Below, in pieces: positions 8,098 to 16,071 of a stretch of DNA of 64,000 nucleotides; position 1 is the stretch's first letter, and the number at the start of each line of letters is the position of its first letter. The stretch is from Pseudomonas sp. ANT_H12B (GTDB lineage: Bacteria; Pseudomonadota; Gammaproteobacteria; Pseudomonadales; Pseudomonadaceae), in NCBI RefSeq assembly GCF_008369325.1, contig NZ_VOBI01000016.1:62001-126000 (forward strand), in the 5' to 3' direction. The notes beneath the pieces were generated by a model, which saw nothing but the letters and a program-made list of their open reading frames with translations, was not told the DNA's origin and searched no databases. A program made the translations under genes and the position numbers.

Positions 8098-8577
8098 TTA
8101 CTGGGCGTGTGCGTGCATCTGCGAGCCTTCCGGCGGCTTCTTCTGCACGGACACTTCAACGGTCACATCACCGGACTTCTCGAAATGCATCGTCAGCGGG
8201 AAGTGTTTGCCGTCGCTCAGCAGGCTGCGATCTTTCAGTTCCAGCAGCATCACGTGATACGCCATCGGTGCGAAAGTGACTTCACCTCCGGCCGGGATTT
8301 CGACACGCGGCACCTGCTGCATTTTCATCAAATCGTTCTGCTTCACATGCTCGTGCAACTGGGCGATGCCTGCAATCGGCGAGTCGACGCTGAGCAGCCG
8401 GTCGGCAGTTTTACCGCTGTTATGAATCACGAAATAGGCGGCGACGGTCGGCGCGTTGGGCGGCAACTCTTGCGACCAGGGGTGTGCAATCTCCAGCTCG
8501 CCGGCCTTGTATTCGTGCGCATTGGCAAAGCAGGCAGGCAACAGCAACGCGGCCAGAACGATAAGTTTATTCAACAT
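8098..8577 (-). CDS. PCu(A)C periplasmic copper chaperone
   Basis: A 159-residue periplasmic Cu(I) chaperone of the PCu(A)C (DUF461) family, which supplies copper to cytochrome oxidase assembly or stores it. A signal peptide ends at FANAHE. The family's metal motif is visible as HEHVKQNDLMKMQQ followed about 20 residues on by FAPMAYHVMLL. The C-terminal tail is His/Met-rich (GSQMHAHAQ). GGAGAAC precedes the ATG by 6 bases. It lies between two DUF2946 genes in the copper cassette. Confidence 0.93.
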   Translation of the reverse strand: MLNKLIVLAALLLPACFANAHEYKAGELEIAHPWSQELPPNAPTVAAYFVIHNSGKTADRLLSVDSPIAGIAQLHEHVKQNDLMKMQQVPRVEIPAGGEVTFAPMAYHVMLLELKDRSLLSDGKHFPLTMHFEKSGDVTVEVSVQKKPPEGSQMHAHAQ

Positions 8578-8625
8578 GGCAGTTCTCCAGAGCGATTCAA
8601 AACGCAGATCAATTGCGAGAAGAAA

Positions 8626-9024
8626 TCACACCAGAGGGGACGCGCGGGGGTTGAGACTCGGCCATTGCTGGCGCGGCGTCGGTGTATCGAGAAGGACGGC
8701 GGGCAGGCTCCGATTGGCATCGAAACGCGCGAAATACAGCTGCGGCACATGCCCGGGCAACGCCACCAGCGGCGCAGAACCGGAGCAGCACCAGCAATGC
8801 TGCATGTTGGAATGATCGTCGTTCTGTGGGGCTTTTGGATCGATGTCGCCCAGGGAAATCGCCACCATCTTCGTGCCGCTGGACGAGCAGAAACTGCCCC
8901 ACAACAATTGCTCGGCAGGTGATTTCGCCGTTTGCGCCATCGCTCCGGACATCGGCATGGCGAGCATGTTGAACAGCACTGCGAAGCAGGCGATCCAGGC
9001 AATTGCGAGCCGTTGTCGGGACAT
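8626..9024 (-). CDS. DUF2946 protein
   Basis: A 132-residue DUF2946 protein with an N-terminal signal/anchor (IAWIACFAVLFNMLAMPMSGAMAQ) and a central HSNMQHCWCCSGSAP segment whose Cys/His/Met residues are plausible copper ligands. It is the first well-supported gene of the leftward copper operon, 48 bases before the chaperone gene. The ribosome site is weak. Function is inferred only from neighbours. Confidence 0.82.
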   Translation of the reverse strand: MSRQRLAIAWIACFAVLFNMLAMPMSGAMAQTAKSPAEQLLWGSFCSSSGTKMVAISLGDIDPKAPQNDDHSNMQHCWCCSGSAPLVALPGHVPQLYFARFDANRSLPAVLLDTPTPRQQWPSLNPRASPLV

Positions 9025-9059
9025 GGGACGAATCCGGTTGGGTGGGCGATCAGGCGCGG

Positions 9060-9212
9060 CTATTTAGCCTGATCAGGGCCGATAAGTAAAAAGACCGCGT
9101 GCGGTGTGGTGTCGCAGTGCAAGGCTTCATAGCCTTCATGATAGTCGTGAATTGCGGATTGCCATTGCTGCTCAATGCAAAGTCTGGTTGATGAGTACTC
9201 CAACCTTTGCAT
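9060..9212 (-). CDS. Possible 50-residue protein ahead of the copper operon
   Basis: A short frame from an ATG at 9212 encodes a well-composed peptide (MQRLEYSSTRLC at the N-terminus, then EQQWQSAIHDYHEG and LHCDTTPHAVFLLIG). It ends 35 bases before the first DUF2946 gene, on the same strand. No clear ribosome site precedes the ATG, and I do not recognise a family. Its helical EQQWQSAIHDYHEG part looks protein-like rather than random. It could be a small gene of the operon or a leader peptide. Confidence 0.4.
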   Translation of the reverse strand: MQRLEYSSTRLCIEQQWQSAIHDYHEGYEALHCDTTPHAVFLLIGPDQAK

Positions 9213-9223
9213 CGCCAGCCAGG

Positions 9224-9325
9224 ACGCTTTCGCGGGCAAGCCCGCTCCCACATTTGACCGCATCGGACACAAACCCAGAGCCAGACAAAGAACCCTGTGG
9301 GAGCGGGCTTGCCCGCGAAGGCGTC
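9224..9325. repeat. REP pair (inverted)
   Basis: TCGCGGGCAAGCCCGCTCCC and GGGAGCGGGCTTGCCCGCGA face each other about 50 bases apart, between cobK and the copper operon. They lie upstream of the copper promoter and downstream of cobK. Confidence 0.88.
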
Positions 9326-9342
9326 TTAAGGTGCTCGTATTC

Positions 9343-10071
9343 TCAGGTTAATAATTGTTCTGTCATTGTTCGCAACACCTCGGCAACCGACCCGAATTCC
9401 TGATCAACCCCCGGCAACACCGGCCGCTTCAGCACCAGTACCGGTACCCCACGTTCCCGAGCCACTTGCAGCTTCGGCTCGGTGGCGGTGCTGCCGCTGT
9501 TTTTGCTGATCAGCACGTCGATCTGCCGGCGCTGGAACAACTTGCGTTCATCCTCAAGCAGAAACGGCCCACGTGCGCCGATGACTTCGCAACGTTCGTT
9601 GCCCGGATAAACGTCCAATGCACGCAGCGTCCAGAATTGATCTGGCGGGATTTCATGCAGGTGCTGCAACGGTTCGCGACCGAGGGTGAACAGCGGTCGT
9701 CGGAAAGGTTTCAGCGCTGCGATCAGTTCGGCCCAGTCGCTGATTTCTCGCCAGTCATCCCCGGCCTGTGGTTGCCAGGCCGGGCGCCGCAAGGCCCAGC
9801 ATGCAACGCCGCTCAACTTCGCTGCGGTGACGGCGTTCTCGCTGATTTTTGCAGCGTAGGGATGGGTTGCGTCCAGCAGCAGATCGATCCCTTCATCCCG
9901 GATGAACTGCGCCAGACCTTCGGCACCGCCGTAGCCGCCGACGCGGATCTGGCAGGTCAAATCCGTCGGCACGCGACCGACGCCCGCCAGGCTATAGATA
10001 TGTTGCGGCCCAAGCGTGCGGGCGATGGCCAAGGCTTCCGTCACACCGCCGAGCAACAAAATGCGCTTCAT
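9343..10071 (-). CDS. cobK: Precorrin-6A reductase
   Basis: A 242-residue NADPH-dependent enzyme that reduces precorrin-6A to precorrin-6B in aerobic cobalamin synthesis. It begins with a Rossmann-like KRILLLGGVTEALAIA, contains LLLDATHPYAAKISENAV (the family's ATHPYA motif) and ends with VLISKNSGSTAT and VPVLVLKRP. The ATG overlaps the cbiD stop by 4 bases (ATGA), so it is coupled as the last gene of the cobL-cbiD-cobK operon. Length is normal. Confidence 0.95.
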   Translation of the reverse strand: MKRILLLGGVTEALAIARTLGPQHIYSLAGVGRVPTDLTCQIRVGGYGGAEGLAQFIRDEGIDLLLDATHPYAAKISENAVTAAKLSGVACWALRRPAWQPQAGDDWREISDWAELIAALKPFRRPLFTLGREPLQHLHEIPPDQFWTLRALDVYPGNERCEVIGARGPFLLEDERKLFQRRQIDVLISKNSGSTATEPKLQVARERGVPVLVLKRPVLPGVDQEFGSVAEVLRTMTEQLLT

Positions 10072-11165
10072 TCAAAAGCTCCCGCATGGCCAACAATCCC
10101 GCCCTGGCGATCAATGGCAAATACTTCAATCTGAACCTGTGCCGGCACCACGCTGCGAGCAAAATCCAGAGCGTGCTGACACACCGCATCACCGAGGGCG
10201 ATACCCGCAGCGCTGGCCATCGCCAACGCTTGCTGGCTGGTGTTGGCCTCGCGAATTCCTGATTGCAGCGCCTCATTGGCCCCGACCGCAGCTGCCCATT
10301 TGGCCAGTTGCGGCAGGTCGATGCTCGAATGCCGACTGTGCAAATCCATATGCCCGGCCGCCAGTTTGCTGATCTTGCCGAAGCCGCCGCACAGGCTGAG
10401 TTTATCCACCGGTACTTTGCGCAGGTGTTTGAGCACTGCGCCGACGAAGTCGCCCATTTCGATCAGGGCGATTTCCGGCAAGTCGTAGACTCGGCGCATG
10501 GTGTCTTCGCTGGCGTTGCCGGTGCACGCGGCGATGTGCAGGTAACCGTTGGTTTTTGCCACATCGATGCCCTGATGGATCGAAGCGATGTAGGCCGCAC
10601 AGGAAAACGGCCGGACGATGCCGCTGGTGCCGAGAATCGACAACCCACCGAGAATCCCCAGCCGCGGGTTCATGGTTTTCAATGCCAGCGCCTCGCCGCC
10701 TTCGACGTTCACCGTCACCTCGAAACCGCCGTTGTAGCCGAGGTCGTCCGCCAGCCGCGTCAGGTGGTCGCTGATCATTTTGCGTGGCACCGGGTTGATC
10801 GCCGGTTCGCCGACCGCCAGCACCAGCCCCGGCCGGGTGACGGTGCCGACGCCCCTGCCGGCACTGAAGCGAATGCCCGGCTCGGCGCTCAATCGCACTC
10901 GGGAATAGAGCAGGGCTCCGTGGGTCACGTCCGGATCGTCCCCGGCGTCCTTGATGGTTCCGGCCTCGGCGCCGCCATCCATCAGCCGACAGAACTCCAG
11001 GCGCATCTGCACCTGCTTGCCTTTGGGCAGGACGATCTCCACTGCGTCCGCCATCGCGCCACTGAGTAACAGGCGCGCGGCTGCAAGACTGGTGGCCGTG
11101 GCGCAGCTGCCGGTGGTCAGGCCGCTGCGCAGCGGTGCGGGTTGCTCGGCGGTTTCGTCACGCAT
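10068..11165 (-). CDS. cbiD: Cobalt-precorrin-5B C1-methyltransferase (CbiD)
   Basis: A 365-residue enzyme assigned to C1 methylation of the corrin ring. The N-terminal family motif GLTTGSCATATSLAAA (residues about 15-30) is clear, as are GDDPDVTHGALLYSRV and LGILGGLSILGTSGIV. CbiD is best known from the anaerobic pathway, whereas the surrounding genes (cobG, cobK, cobL) are of the aerobic type; pseudomonads commonly carry it instead of cobF. It overlaps cobL by 8 bases and cobK by 4. Confidence 0.94.
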   Translation of the reverse strand: MRDETAEQPAPLRSGLTTGSCATATSLAAARLLLSGAMADAVEIVLPKGKQVQMRLEFCRLMDGGAEAGTIKDAGDDPDVTHGALLYSRVRLSAEPGIRFSAGRGVGTVTRPGLVLAVGEPAINPVPRKMISDHLTRLADDLGYNGGFEVTVNVEGGEALALKTMNPRLGILGGLSILGTSGIVRPFSCAAYIASIHQGIDVAKTNGYLHIAACTGNASEDTMRRVYDLPEIALIEMGDFVGAVLKHLRKVPVDKLSLCGGFGKISKLAAGHMDLHSRHSSIDLPQLAKWAAAVGANEALQSGIREANTSQQALAMASAAGIALGDAVCQHALDFARSVVPAQVQIEVFAIDRQGGIVGHAGAFE

Positions 11166-12369
11166 CGAAGGGTTTGACCACGTCCAGCAAGGTAATCGGC
11201 AGCGCCTGACGCCAGGTATCGAAGTCGCCCAATGGCTGGGCCTGAGCGATATGAATGCGCGTCAGCTCCCCGCCGTGCTGCTCGCGCCAGGCCATCAGGG
11301 TCATTTCACTTTGCAGGGTCACCGCGTTGGCGACCAGTCGGCCGCCGGGTTTGAGTTCGGCCCAGCACGTGTCCAGCACGCCTTCGCGGGTGACGCCGCC
11401 ACCAATGAAAATCGCATCCGGACGTTCCAGCCCGGCGAGGGCCTGCGGCGCACTGCCGCGAATCAGATGCAGACCGGGCACGCCGAGCGCATCGCGGTTG
11501 TGCTCGATCAGCAACTGTCGCCCTTCATCAGCCTCGACCGCCAGCGCCCGGCAACCCGGATGCGCGCGCATCCATTCGATGCCGATCGAGCCGCTGCCGG
11601 CGCCGACGTCCCACAAGAGTTCGCCTGGGGTCGGGGCGAGGCGGGCGAGGGTGATGGCGCGCACGTCGCGTTTGGTCAGTTGGCCGTCGTGCCTGAACGC
11701 CGAGTCTGGCAGGCCGGCCAGTCGCGACAGGCGCGGTGTACCCGGTTCGGCAATGCACTCAATGGCGATCAGGTTCAAGTCGGCGATAGCCGGATCGGCC
11801 CAGTCGTTGGCGATGCCTTCGACGCGCCGTTCGGCTTCGCCGCCCAGATGTTCCAACACTGTGAGGCGACTCGGTCCGAATCCACGCTCACGCAACAGCG
11901 CGGCGATCGCGGCGGGGCTCTGGCCGTCGTTGCTGAGCACCAGTAGGCGAACTCCGCTGAACAATTGCGCGTTAAGCGCGGCGATCGGGCGGGCGACCAC
12001 CGACAGTGTCACCACATCCTGCAGCGGCCAGCCCATTCGCGCAGCGGCGAGAGAGCAGGAAGAGGGCGCCGGCAGGATCAGCATTTCATCACTGGAGAGT
12101 TGCCGGGCAAGGCTGGCACCCACACCGAAGAACATTGGGTCGCCGCTGGCCAGCACACAAACGGGCTCACCGCGCATGGCTATCAATGCATCGAGTGAGA
12201 ACGGAACAGGCCAGAGCTGGCGTTCGCCGCGGATGCAGGGTGGCAGCAGATCCAGTTGGCGTTGGGCGCCCACGATCTTTGAAGCGCCGATCAGGGCCCG
12301 GCGGGCATTTTTGCCCAAGCCCTTGAAACCGTCTTCACCAATACCCGTTACGGTCAGCCACGCAGTCAT
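11158..12369 (-). CDS. cobL: Precorrin-6Y C5,15-methyltransferase (decarboxylating)
   Basis: A 403-residue two-domain enzyme. The N-terminal CbiE-type methylase starts at WLTVTGIGEDGFKGL and includes VCVLASGDPMFFGVG; the C-terminal CbiT-type domain carries the SAM motif LLWDVGAGSGSIGIEW (residues about 245-260). It methylates C5 and C15 and removes the acetate carboxyl of ring C. The start at 12369 matches the family N-terminus; an in-frame ATG lies 6 bases upstream and the frame stays open further. It is the first gene of the leftward cob operon. Confidence 0.95.
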   Translation of the reverse strand: MTAWLTVTGIGEDGFKGLGKNARRALIGASKIVGAQRQLDLLPPCIRGERQLWPVPFSLDALIAMRGEPVCVLASGDPMFFGVGASLARQLSSDEMLILPAPSSCSLAAARMGWPLQDVVTLSVVARPIAALNAQLFSGVRLLVLSNDGQSPAAIAALLRERGFGPSRLTVLEHLGGEAERRVEGIANDWADPAIADLNLIAIECIAEPGTPRLSRLAGLPDSAFRHDGQLTKRDVRAITLARLAPTPGELLWDVGAGSGSIGIEWMRAHPGCRALAVEADEGRQLLIEHNRDALGVPGLHLIRGSAPQALAGLERPDAIFIGGGVTREGVLDTCWAELKPGGRLVANAVTLQSEMTLMAWREQHGGELTRIHIAQAQPLGDFDTWRQALPITLLDVVKPFDA

Positions 12370-12606
12370 GTCCATCCTCTGTCGAATCGCGAAGTCCTGC
12401 GTCGTTACAGGCGTCCATATGATAGCGCGGAGACTAGCAGTAAGGTTGGCCTGTTTTGGTTTTGAATAACCTTCAAGTCCAGGATTGAGCAAGTTAAAAA
12501 TACAAGTAAGTTTGCGAGTTTGGTTTTGTTTGGAATTGTAATGCGGTGTTGTAAGAGGGAGAGGGTTGGCTTAGTTTTCGTGGTATTTAAATTAAAGGAT
12601 CAAATC

Positions 12607-13269
12607 ATGGAAGATAAAAATCGCAGTGCAGTTGTAACGGGTCCAACGATAGTGTCGATGGAGGGCGGGTCACTTCAGGATTTTGATGATGTAACGGATT
12701 GCACGTTGATTGCATCATTGAACGCAGACCTGGAAGCCAGTCGTTTCACCCATTCGCAACAATGGTTCAATAGCTATGGCAGCTGTCTTGACTGGATCGG
12801 ATGGGAACCTGTGGGTGATTCGTATACACAACGCCGCGATACCATTTCCGGCAATGTAGTGCAGACCTATTTAACGTCGTTGTCATCCAGGCAAAATACC
12901 AAGCTTGGCAGCAGCGTGATTAACTTGCTGATCGATTCATTCGATGCGGTTAAAGGGAACGGCCCGGCGATTTACTCTCTGGATCAGGAAACGGCCAGAG
13001 GCGAACTCTTTCAGGTCACACCCTTCTGGCGTGACGGCGCGGGAAAATTACGAATGCAAGTCAGTCGATTGAAGTTGGTGGCCAGTGTGAAGTCCGGGCA
13101 GTTTCTATTTTTCGAAATGGATGACGACTCAGCCAGCCTTTTACAGCACTACGCTGAGTTCGTGTTGAATGAGGCCAGGTTGAATGAGAAAAGGCAGCGG
13201 ATACAACAAAAACTAAAAGAAAACAGAATGGCCAGATTCAAGCTCAGGTTGACCTCTTCCCAGGGCTGA
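12607..13269 (+). CDS. Unknown protein A, related to the gene at 18000
   Basis: A 220-residue protein with no recognisable domain, signal peptide or membrane segment. AAAGGATC before the ATG sets the start; the frame is open further upstream without a better site. Order of features: Ser/Asp-rich N-terminus, a W-F/Y..Y..C...G block (QQWFNSYGSCLDWIG), a hydrophobic middle (SSVINLLIDSFDAVKGNGPA), an LFF-containing strand, and a charged C-terminal helix rich in Lys/Gln/Arg. Base composition is clearly more AT-rich than the neighbours, and the 114 bases upstream even more so. It lies between the divergent cob operons, 123 bases before cobG. It aligns end to end, at low identity, with the protein at 18000-18812. 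Confidence 0.8.
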   Translation: MEDKNRSAVVTGPTIVSMEGGSLQDFDDVTDCTLIASLNADLEASRFTHSQQWFNSYGSCLDWIGWEPVGDSYTQRRDTISGNVVQTYLTSLSSRQNTKLGSSVINLLIDSFDAVKGNGPAIYSLDQETARGELFQVTPFWRDGAGKLRMQVSRLKLVASVKSGQFLFFEMDDDSASLLQHYAEFVLNEARLNEKRQRIQQKLKENRMARFKLRLTSSQG

Positions 13270-13332
13270 GCCACACCTTTGTGCTTCTGAAGTGCCGGTG
13301 GCAGGAATTATAGCCGGGCGACGCGCGGGCTT

Positions 13333-13361
13333 TTCATGCTTTCAAGCAAAGCAGGCATAAT
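13333..13361 (+). promoter_or_regulatory. Weak candidate promoter for cobG
   Basis: CATAAT at 13356-13361 is a fair -10, with TTCATG 17 bases upstream as a poor -35. If real, the cobG start must lie downstream, which favours the GTG at 13393. Confidence 0.3.
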
Positions 13362-13392
13362 AGCGACCCTTCGTCCTGCAGCCGGTCATCTT

Positions 13393-14721
13393 GTGAGCCC
13401 ACGTCAGAAGCCTCCTTCCTTACGCCCTTCGGCATGCCCGGGGTTGCTGCGTATTGTCCAGGCATTGGACGGTGGAATCTGTCGGATCAAACTGGCGGGC
13501 GGTTCCATTAGCTCGGAACAGGCAGGCGCAGTGGCCGATGCTGCCCAACAATATGCAGGCGGGGTGATCGAGGCGACTAATCGAGCCAACCTGCAGATTC
13601 GTGGTATCGGCAACGAACACGCTGCACTGATCAGTTTGTTACTTGACGCAGGTTTGGGTCCGAGCACCGACGCAGGCGACGATGTGCGCAACGTGATGCT
13701 CAGCCCCAGCGCGGGAATTGATCGGCAGATGCGCTTCGACATCCGGCCGCTGGGCGCGCAGATTCTCCATAGCCTGGAAACGCTTCCACATCTGCATGAC
13801 CTGTCGGCCAAGTTCGCAGTGCAACTCGATGGCGGTGAAGCACTGGCGATGCTTATGCATCCTCATGATTTATGGTTGTCGGCCATCGAACTGGACGGTG
13901 AACCGATGCTGGCTTTCGGTCTTGCGGGATGTCCTGTCGATGAGCCGCTGGGCGCGGTGCCACAGGCTTTGGGGCACGAGCTGGTGATCAACGTGCTGGA
14001 GGTGTTTCTCGAACTGGCCCGCCCCGACCAGACGCGGATGCGTCACCTGTTGGCCGAATTGCCGGTCAGGGATTTCATGGCGCAACTGACCGGGCGCTTG
14101 AGTGAGCGCCCGACCAACGTTGCAGGTTGGGATCGTGCAACCGCTTCAATGCCGCTGCACATTGGCACTTATCCACAGCGTCAACATGGCTTCGCCTATA
14201 TCGGCGCGGGCGTGCCATTGGGGCGACTGGACCCACACATGCTTAGAGGTGCGTCACAACTGGCCAAGGTCTACGGTGACGGGAACGTGCGCTTCACACC
14301 GTGGCAAAGCCTGTTGCTTCCTGGCGTCCGGCTCGAAGATACGTCAGTGGTAACTGAAGCATTGAGTCAGCTCGGCTTTCTATGTTCGGCCGATCAATCG
14401 CTGGTCCATTTGATCGCCTGCACCGGTTCGACGGGGTGTGCAAAAGGCCTGGCCGACACCAAGAACGACGCTCTGCAACTCGCCGCGCTGCTGCAGCACC
14501 ACGGCCATGTTCTGAGCGTGCACCTGAGCGGTTGCTCGCGCTCCTGTGCCGCCGCGCACGTCACCCCCGTCACTTTGCTGGCCGTCGGCCCCGGTCACTA
14601 CGACCTCTATTTTCGCGATGCGGGGCAGCCGGGTTTCGGCGCCCTGCACGCACGCAATCTTACTATTGAAGCGGTCGCGGCCATGCTCGACGCCCGCTCA
14701 CGGAGCCCCCTTGATGCTTGA
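13393..14721 (+). CDS. cobG: Precorrin-3B synthase
   Basis: A 442-residue enzyme of the nitrite/sulfite reductase fold with a 4Fe-4S centre, which uses oxygen to make precorrin-3B and so marks the aerobic B12 pathway. The family N-terminus RPSACPGLLRIVQALDGG is followed by NRANLQIRG. Cluster ligands are visible as ACTGSTGCAKG and HLSGCSRSC near residues 345-395. The GTG at 13393 (SPRQKPPSLRP) is preferred over the ATG at 13336, which would overlap a possible -10 element. It overlaps cobH by 8 bases. Confidence 0.93.
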   Translation: MSPRQKPPSLRPSACPGLLRIVQALDGGICRIKLAGGSISSEQAGAVADAAQQYAGGVIEATNRANLQIRGIGNEHAALISLLLDAGLGPSTDAGDDVRNVMLSPSAGIDRQMRFDIRPLGAQILHSLETLPHLHDLSAKFAVQLDGGEALAMLMHPHDLWLSAIELDGEPMLAFGLAGCPVDEPLGAVPQALGHELVINVLEVFLELARPDQTRMRHLLAELPVRDFMAQLTGRLSERPTNVAGWDRATASMPLHIGTYPQRQHGFAYIGAGVPLGRLDPHMLRGASQLAKVYGDGNVRFTPWQSLLLPGVRLEDTSVVTEALSQLGFLCSADQSLVHLIACTGSTGCAKGLADTKNDALQLAALLQHHGHVLSVHLSGCSRSCAAAHVTPVTLLAVGPGHYDLYFRDAGQPGFGALHARNLTIEAVAAMLDARSRSPLDA

Positions 14722-15340
14722 TTACATCCGCGACGGTCAGGAGATCTATCGCAACTCCTTCGCGATCATTCGCGCCGAGGCCAACCTCGACCGGATCCCG
14801 GCCGATCTTGAAAAACTCGCGGTACGGGTGATTCACGCCTGTGGGATGGTCGATGCAATTGACGGTCTGCAATTCTCCGAAGGCGCCGGCAAGGCCGGGC
14901 GCGAGGCGCTGGCCGCCGGTGCGCCGATTCTGTGTGATGCGCGGATGGTTTCCGAAGGTGTGACTCGCACGCGTTTACCTGCGAACAACGAAGTCATTTG
15001 CACCCTGCGTGATGAAAGCGTTCCCGAGCTTGCTCGTGAATTGGGCAACACCCGTTCCGCCGCCGCGCTGGAACTGTGGCGCCCGCATCTGGAAGGCAGC
15101 GTGGTGGTGATCGGCAACGCGCCGACGGCGCTGTTTTATCTGCTGGAAATGCTCGACGCCGGCGCACCGAAACCGGCGCTGATCCTCGGCTTCCCGGTGG
15201 GCTTCGTCGGCGCTGCCGAATCCAAGGCTATGCTTGCCGCAGACAGTCGCGGTGTGCCCTTCGTCATCATGCAAGGCCGCCTGGGCGGTAGCGCCATGGC
15301 CGCCGCCGCCGTCAATGCCCTCGCCACGGAGATCGAATGA
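14714..15340 (+). CDS. cobH: Precorrin-8X methylmutase
   Basis: A 208-residue enzyme that moves a methyl group from C11 to C12, giving hydrogenobyrinate. MLDYIRDGQEIYRNSFAIIRAEA is the family N-terminus (shown here in part), and the catalytic His lies in VRVIHACGMVD (about residue 42). The late VIGNAPTALFYLLEML and ILGFPVGFVGAAESK motifs are intact. Its ATG lies inside the end of cobG, and its end overlaps cobI by 4 bases, so the operon is tightly coupled. Confidence 0.96.
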   Translation: MLDYIRDGQEIYRNSFAIIRAEANLDRIPADLEKLAVRVIHACGMVDAIDGLQFSEGAGKAGREALAAGAPILCDARMVSEGVTRTRLPANNEVICTLRDESVPELARELGNTRSAAALELWRPHLEGSVVVIGNAPTALFYLLEMLDAGAPKPALILGFPVGFVGAAESKAMLAADSRGVPFVIMQGRLGGSAMAAAAVNALATEIE

Positions 15341-16071
15341 TGCAGCAACCTGGACGTTTGATCGGCCTGGGCGTCGGCCCCGGTGATCCGGAGCTGATTA
15401 CCGTCAAAGCCTTGCGCCTGCTACGCGAATCGCCCGTGGTGGCGTACTTCGTCGCCAAGGGCAAAAAGGGCAATGCCTTCGGCATTATCGAAGCGCACCT
15501 GCAGGATGCACAAACCCTGCTGCCGCTGGTGTACCCGGTGACGACCGAGGCGTTGCCCGCTCCGTTGTCCTACGAACAAGTGATCAGTGATTTCTATGAT
15601 GCGGCCGGCAAAGAACTCGCTGCGCATCTCGATGCCGGTCGTGACGTGGCAGTGATCTGCGAAGGCGATCCGTTCTTCTACGGTTCCTACATGTACCTGC
15701 ACGATCGCCTCGCTGAACGCTATGAAGCCGAAGTCGTACCGGGTGTGTGCTCAATGCTGGGCGGCGCTTCGGTGTTGGGTGCGCCGTTGGTCTATCGCAA
15801 TCAGAGCTTGTCGGTGCTGTCCGGCGTGCTGCCTCACGATGACCTCAAGCGTCGTCTGGCTGATGCCGATGCCGCCGTGATCATGAAGCTGGGTCGTAAC
15901 TTCCCAAAAGTCCGTCAGGTGCTCGAAGAACTCGGTCTCGCGGAGCGTGCGCTGTACGTTGAACGCGCAACCATGGCCAACCAGAAGATCGTCCCGCTGG
16001 GTCAGGTCGAACCGATGTCTTCGCCGTACTTTTCGCTGATTATCGTCCCGGGTGAAAGGTGGCAAGGCTGA
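15337..16071 (+). CDS. cobI: Precorrin-2 C20-methyltransferase
   Basis: A 244-residue SAM-dependent methylase of the tetrapyrrole methylase fold. The GLGVGPGDPELITVKA motif (residues about 10-25), VICEGDPFFYGSYMY and VVPGVCSMLGGAS are the family signatures. It adds the C20 methyl to precorrin-2. Its stop overlaps the next ATG as TGATG, indicating translational coupling to the cobJ fusion. Confidence 0.96.
   Translation: MMQQPGRLIGLGVGPGDPELITVKALRLLRESPVVAYFVAKGKKGNAFGIIEAHLQDAQTLLPLVYPVTTEALPAPLSYEQVISDFYDAAGKELAAHLDAGRDVAVICEGDPFFYGSYMYLHDRLAERYEAEVVPGVCSMLGGASVLGAPLVYRNQSLSVLSGVLPHDDLKRRLADADAAVIMKLGRNFPKVRQVLEELGLAERALYVERATMANQKIVPLGQVEPMSSPYFSLIIVPGERWQG

Noticed and set aside
12370..12606. 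Cobalamin riboswitch before the cob genes
   Set aside because: I looked for the B12-box (GCCACTG) and a long structured leader in both cob leaders and did not find them.
13336..13392. Upstream ATG for cobG
   Set aside because: It would add residues not typical of the family and overlaps a possible -10 element; the GTG at 13393 fits better.
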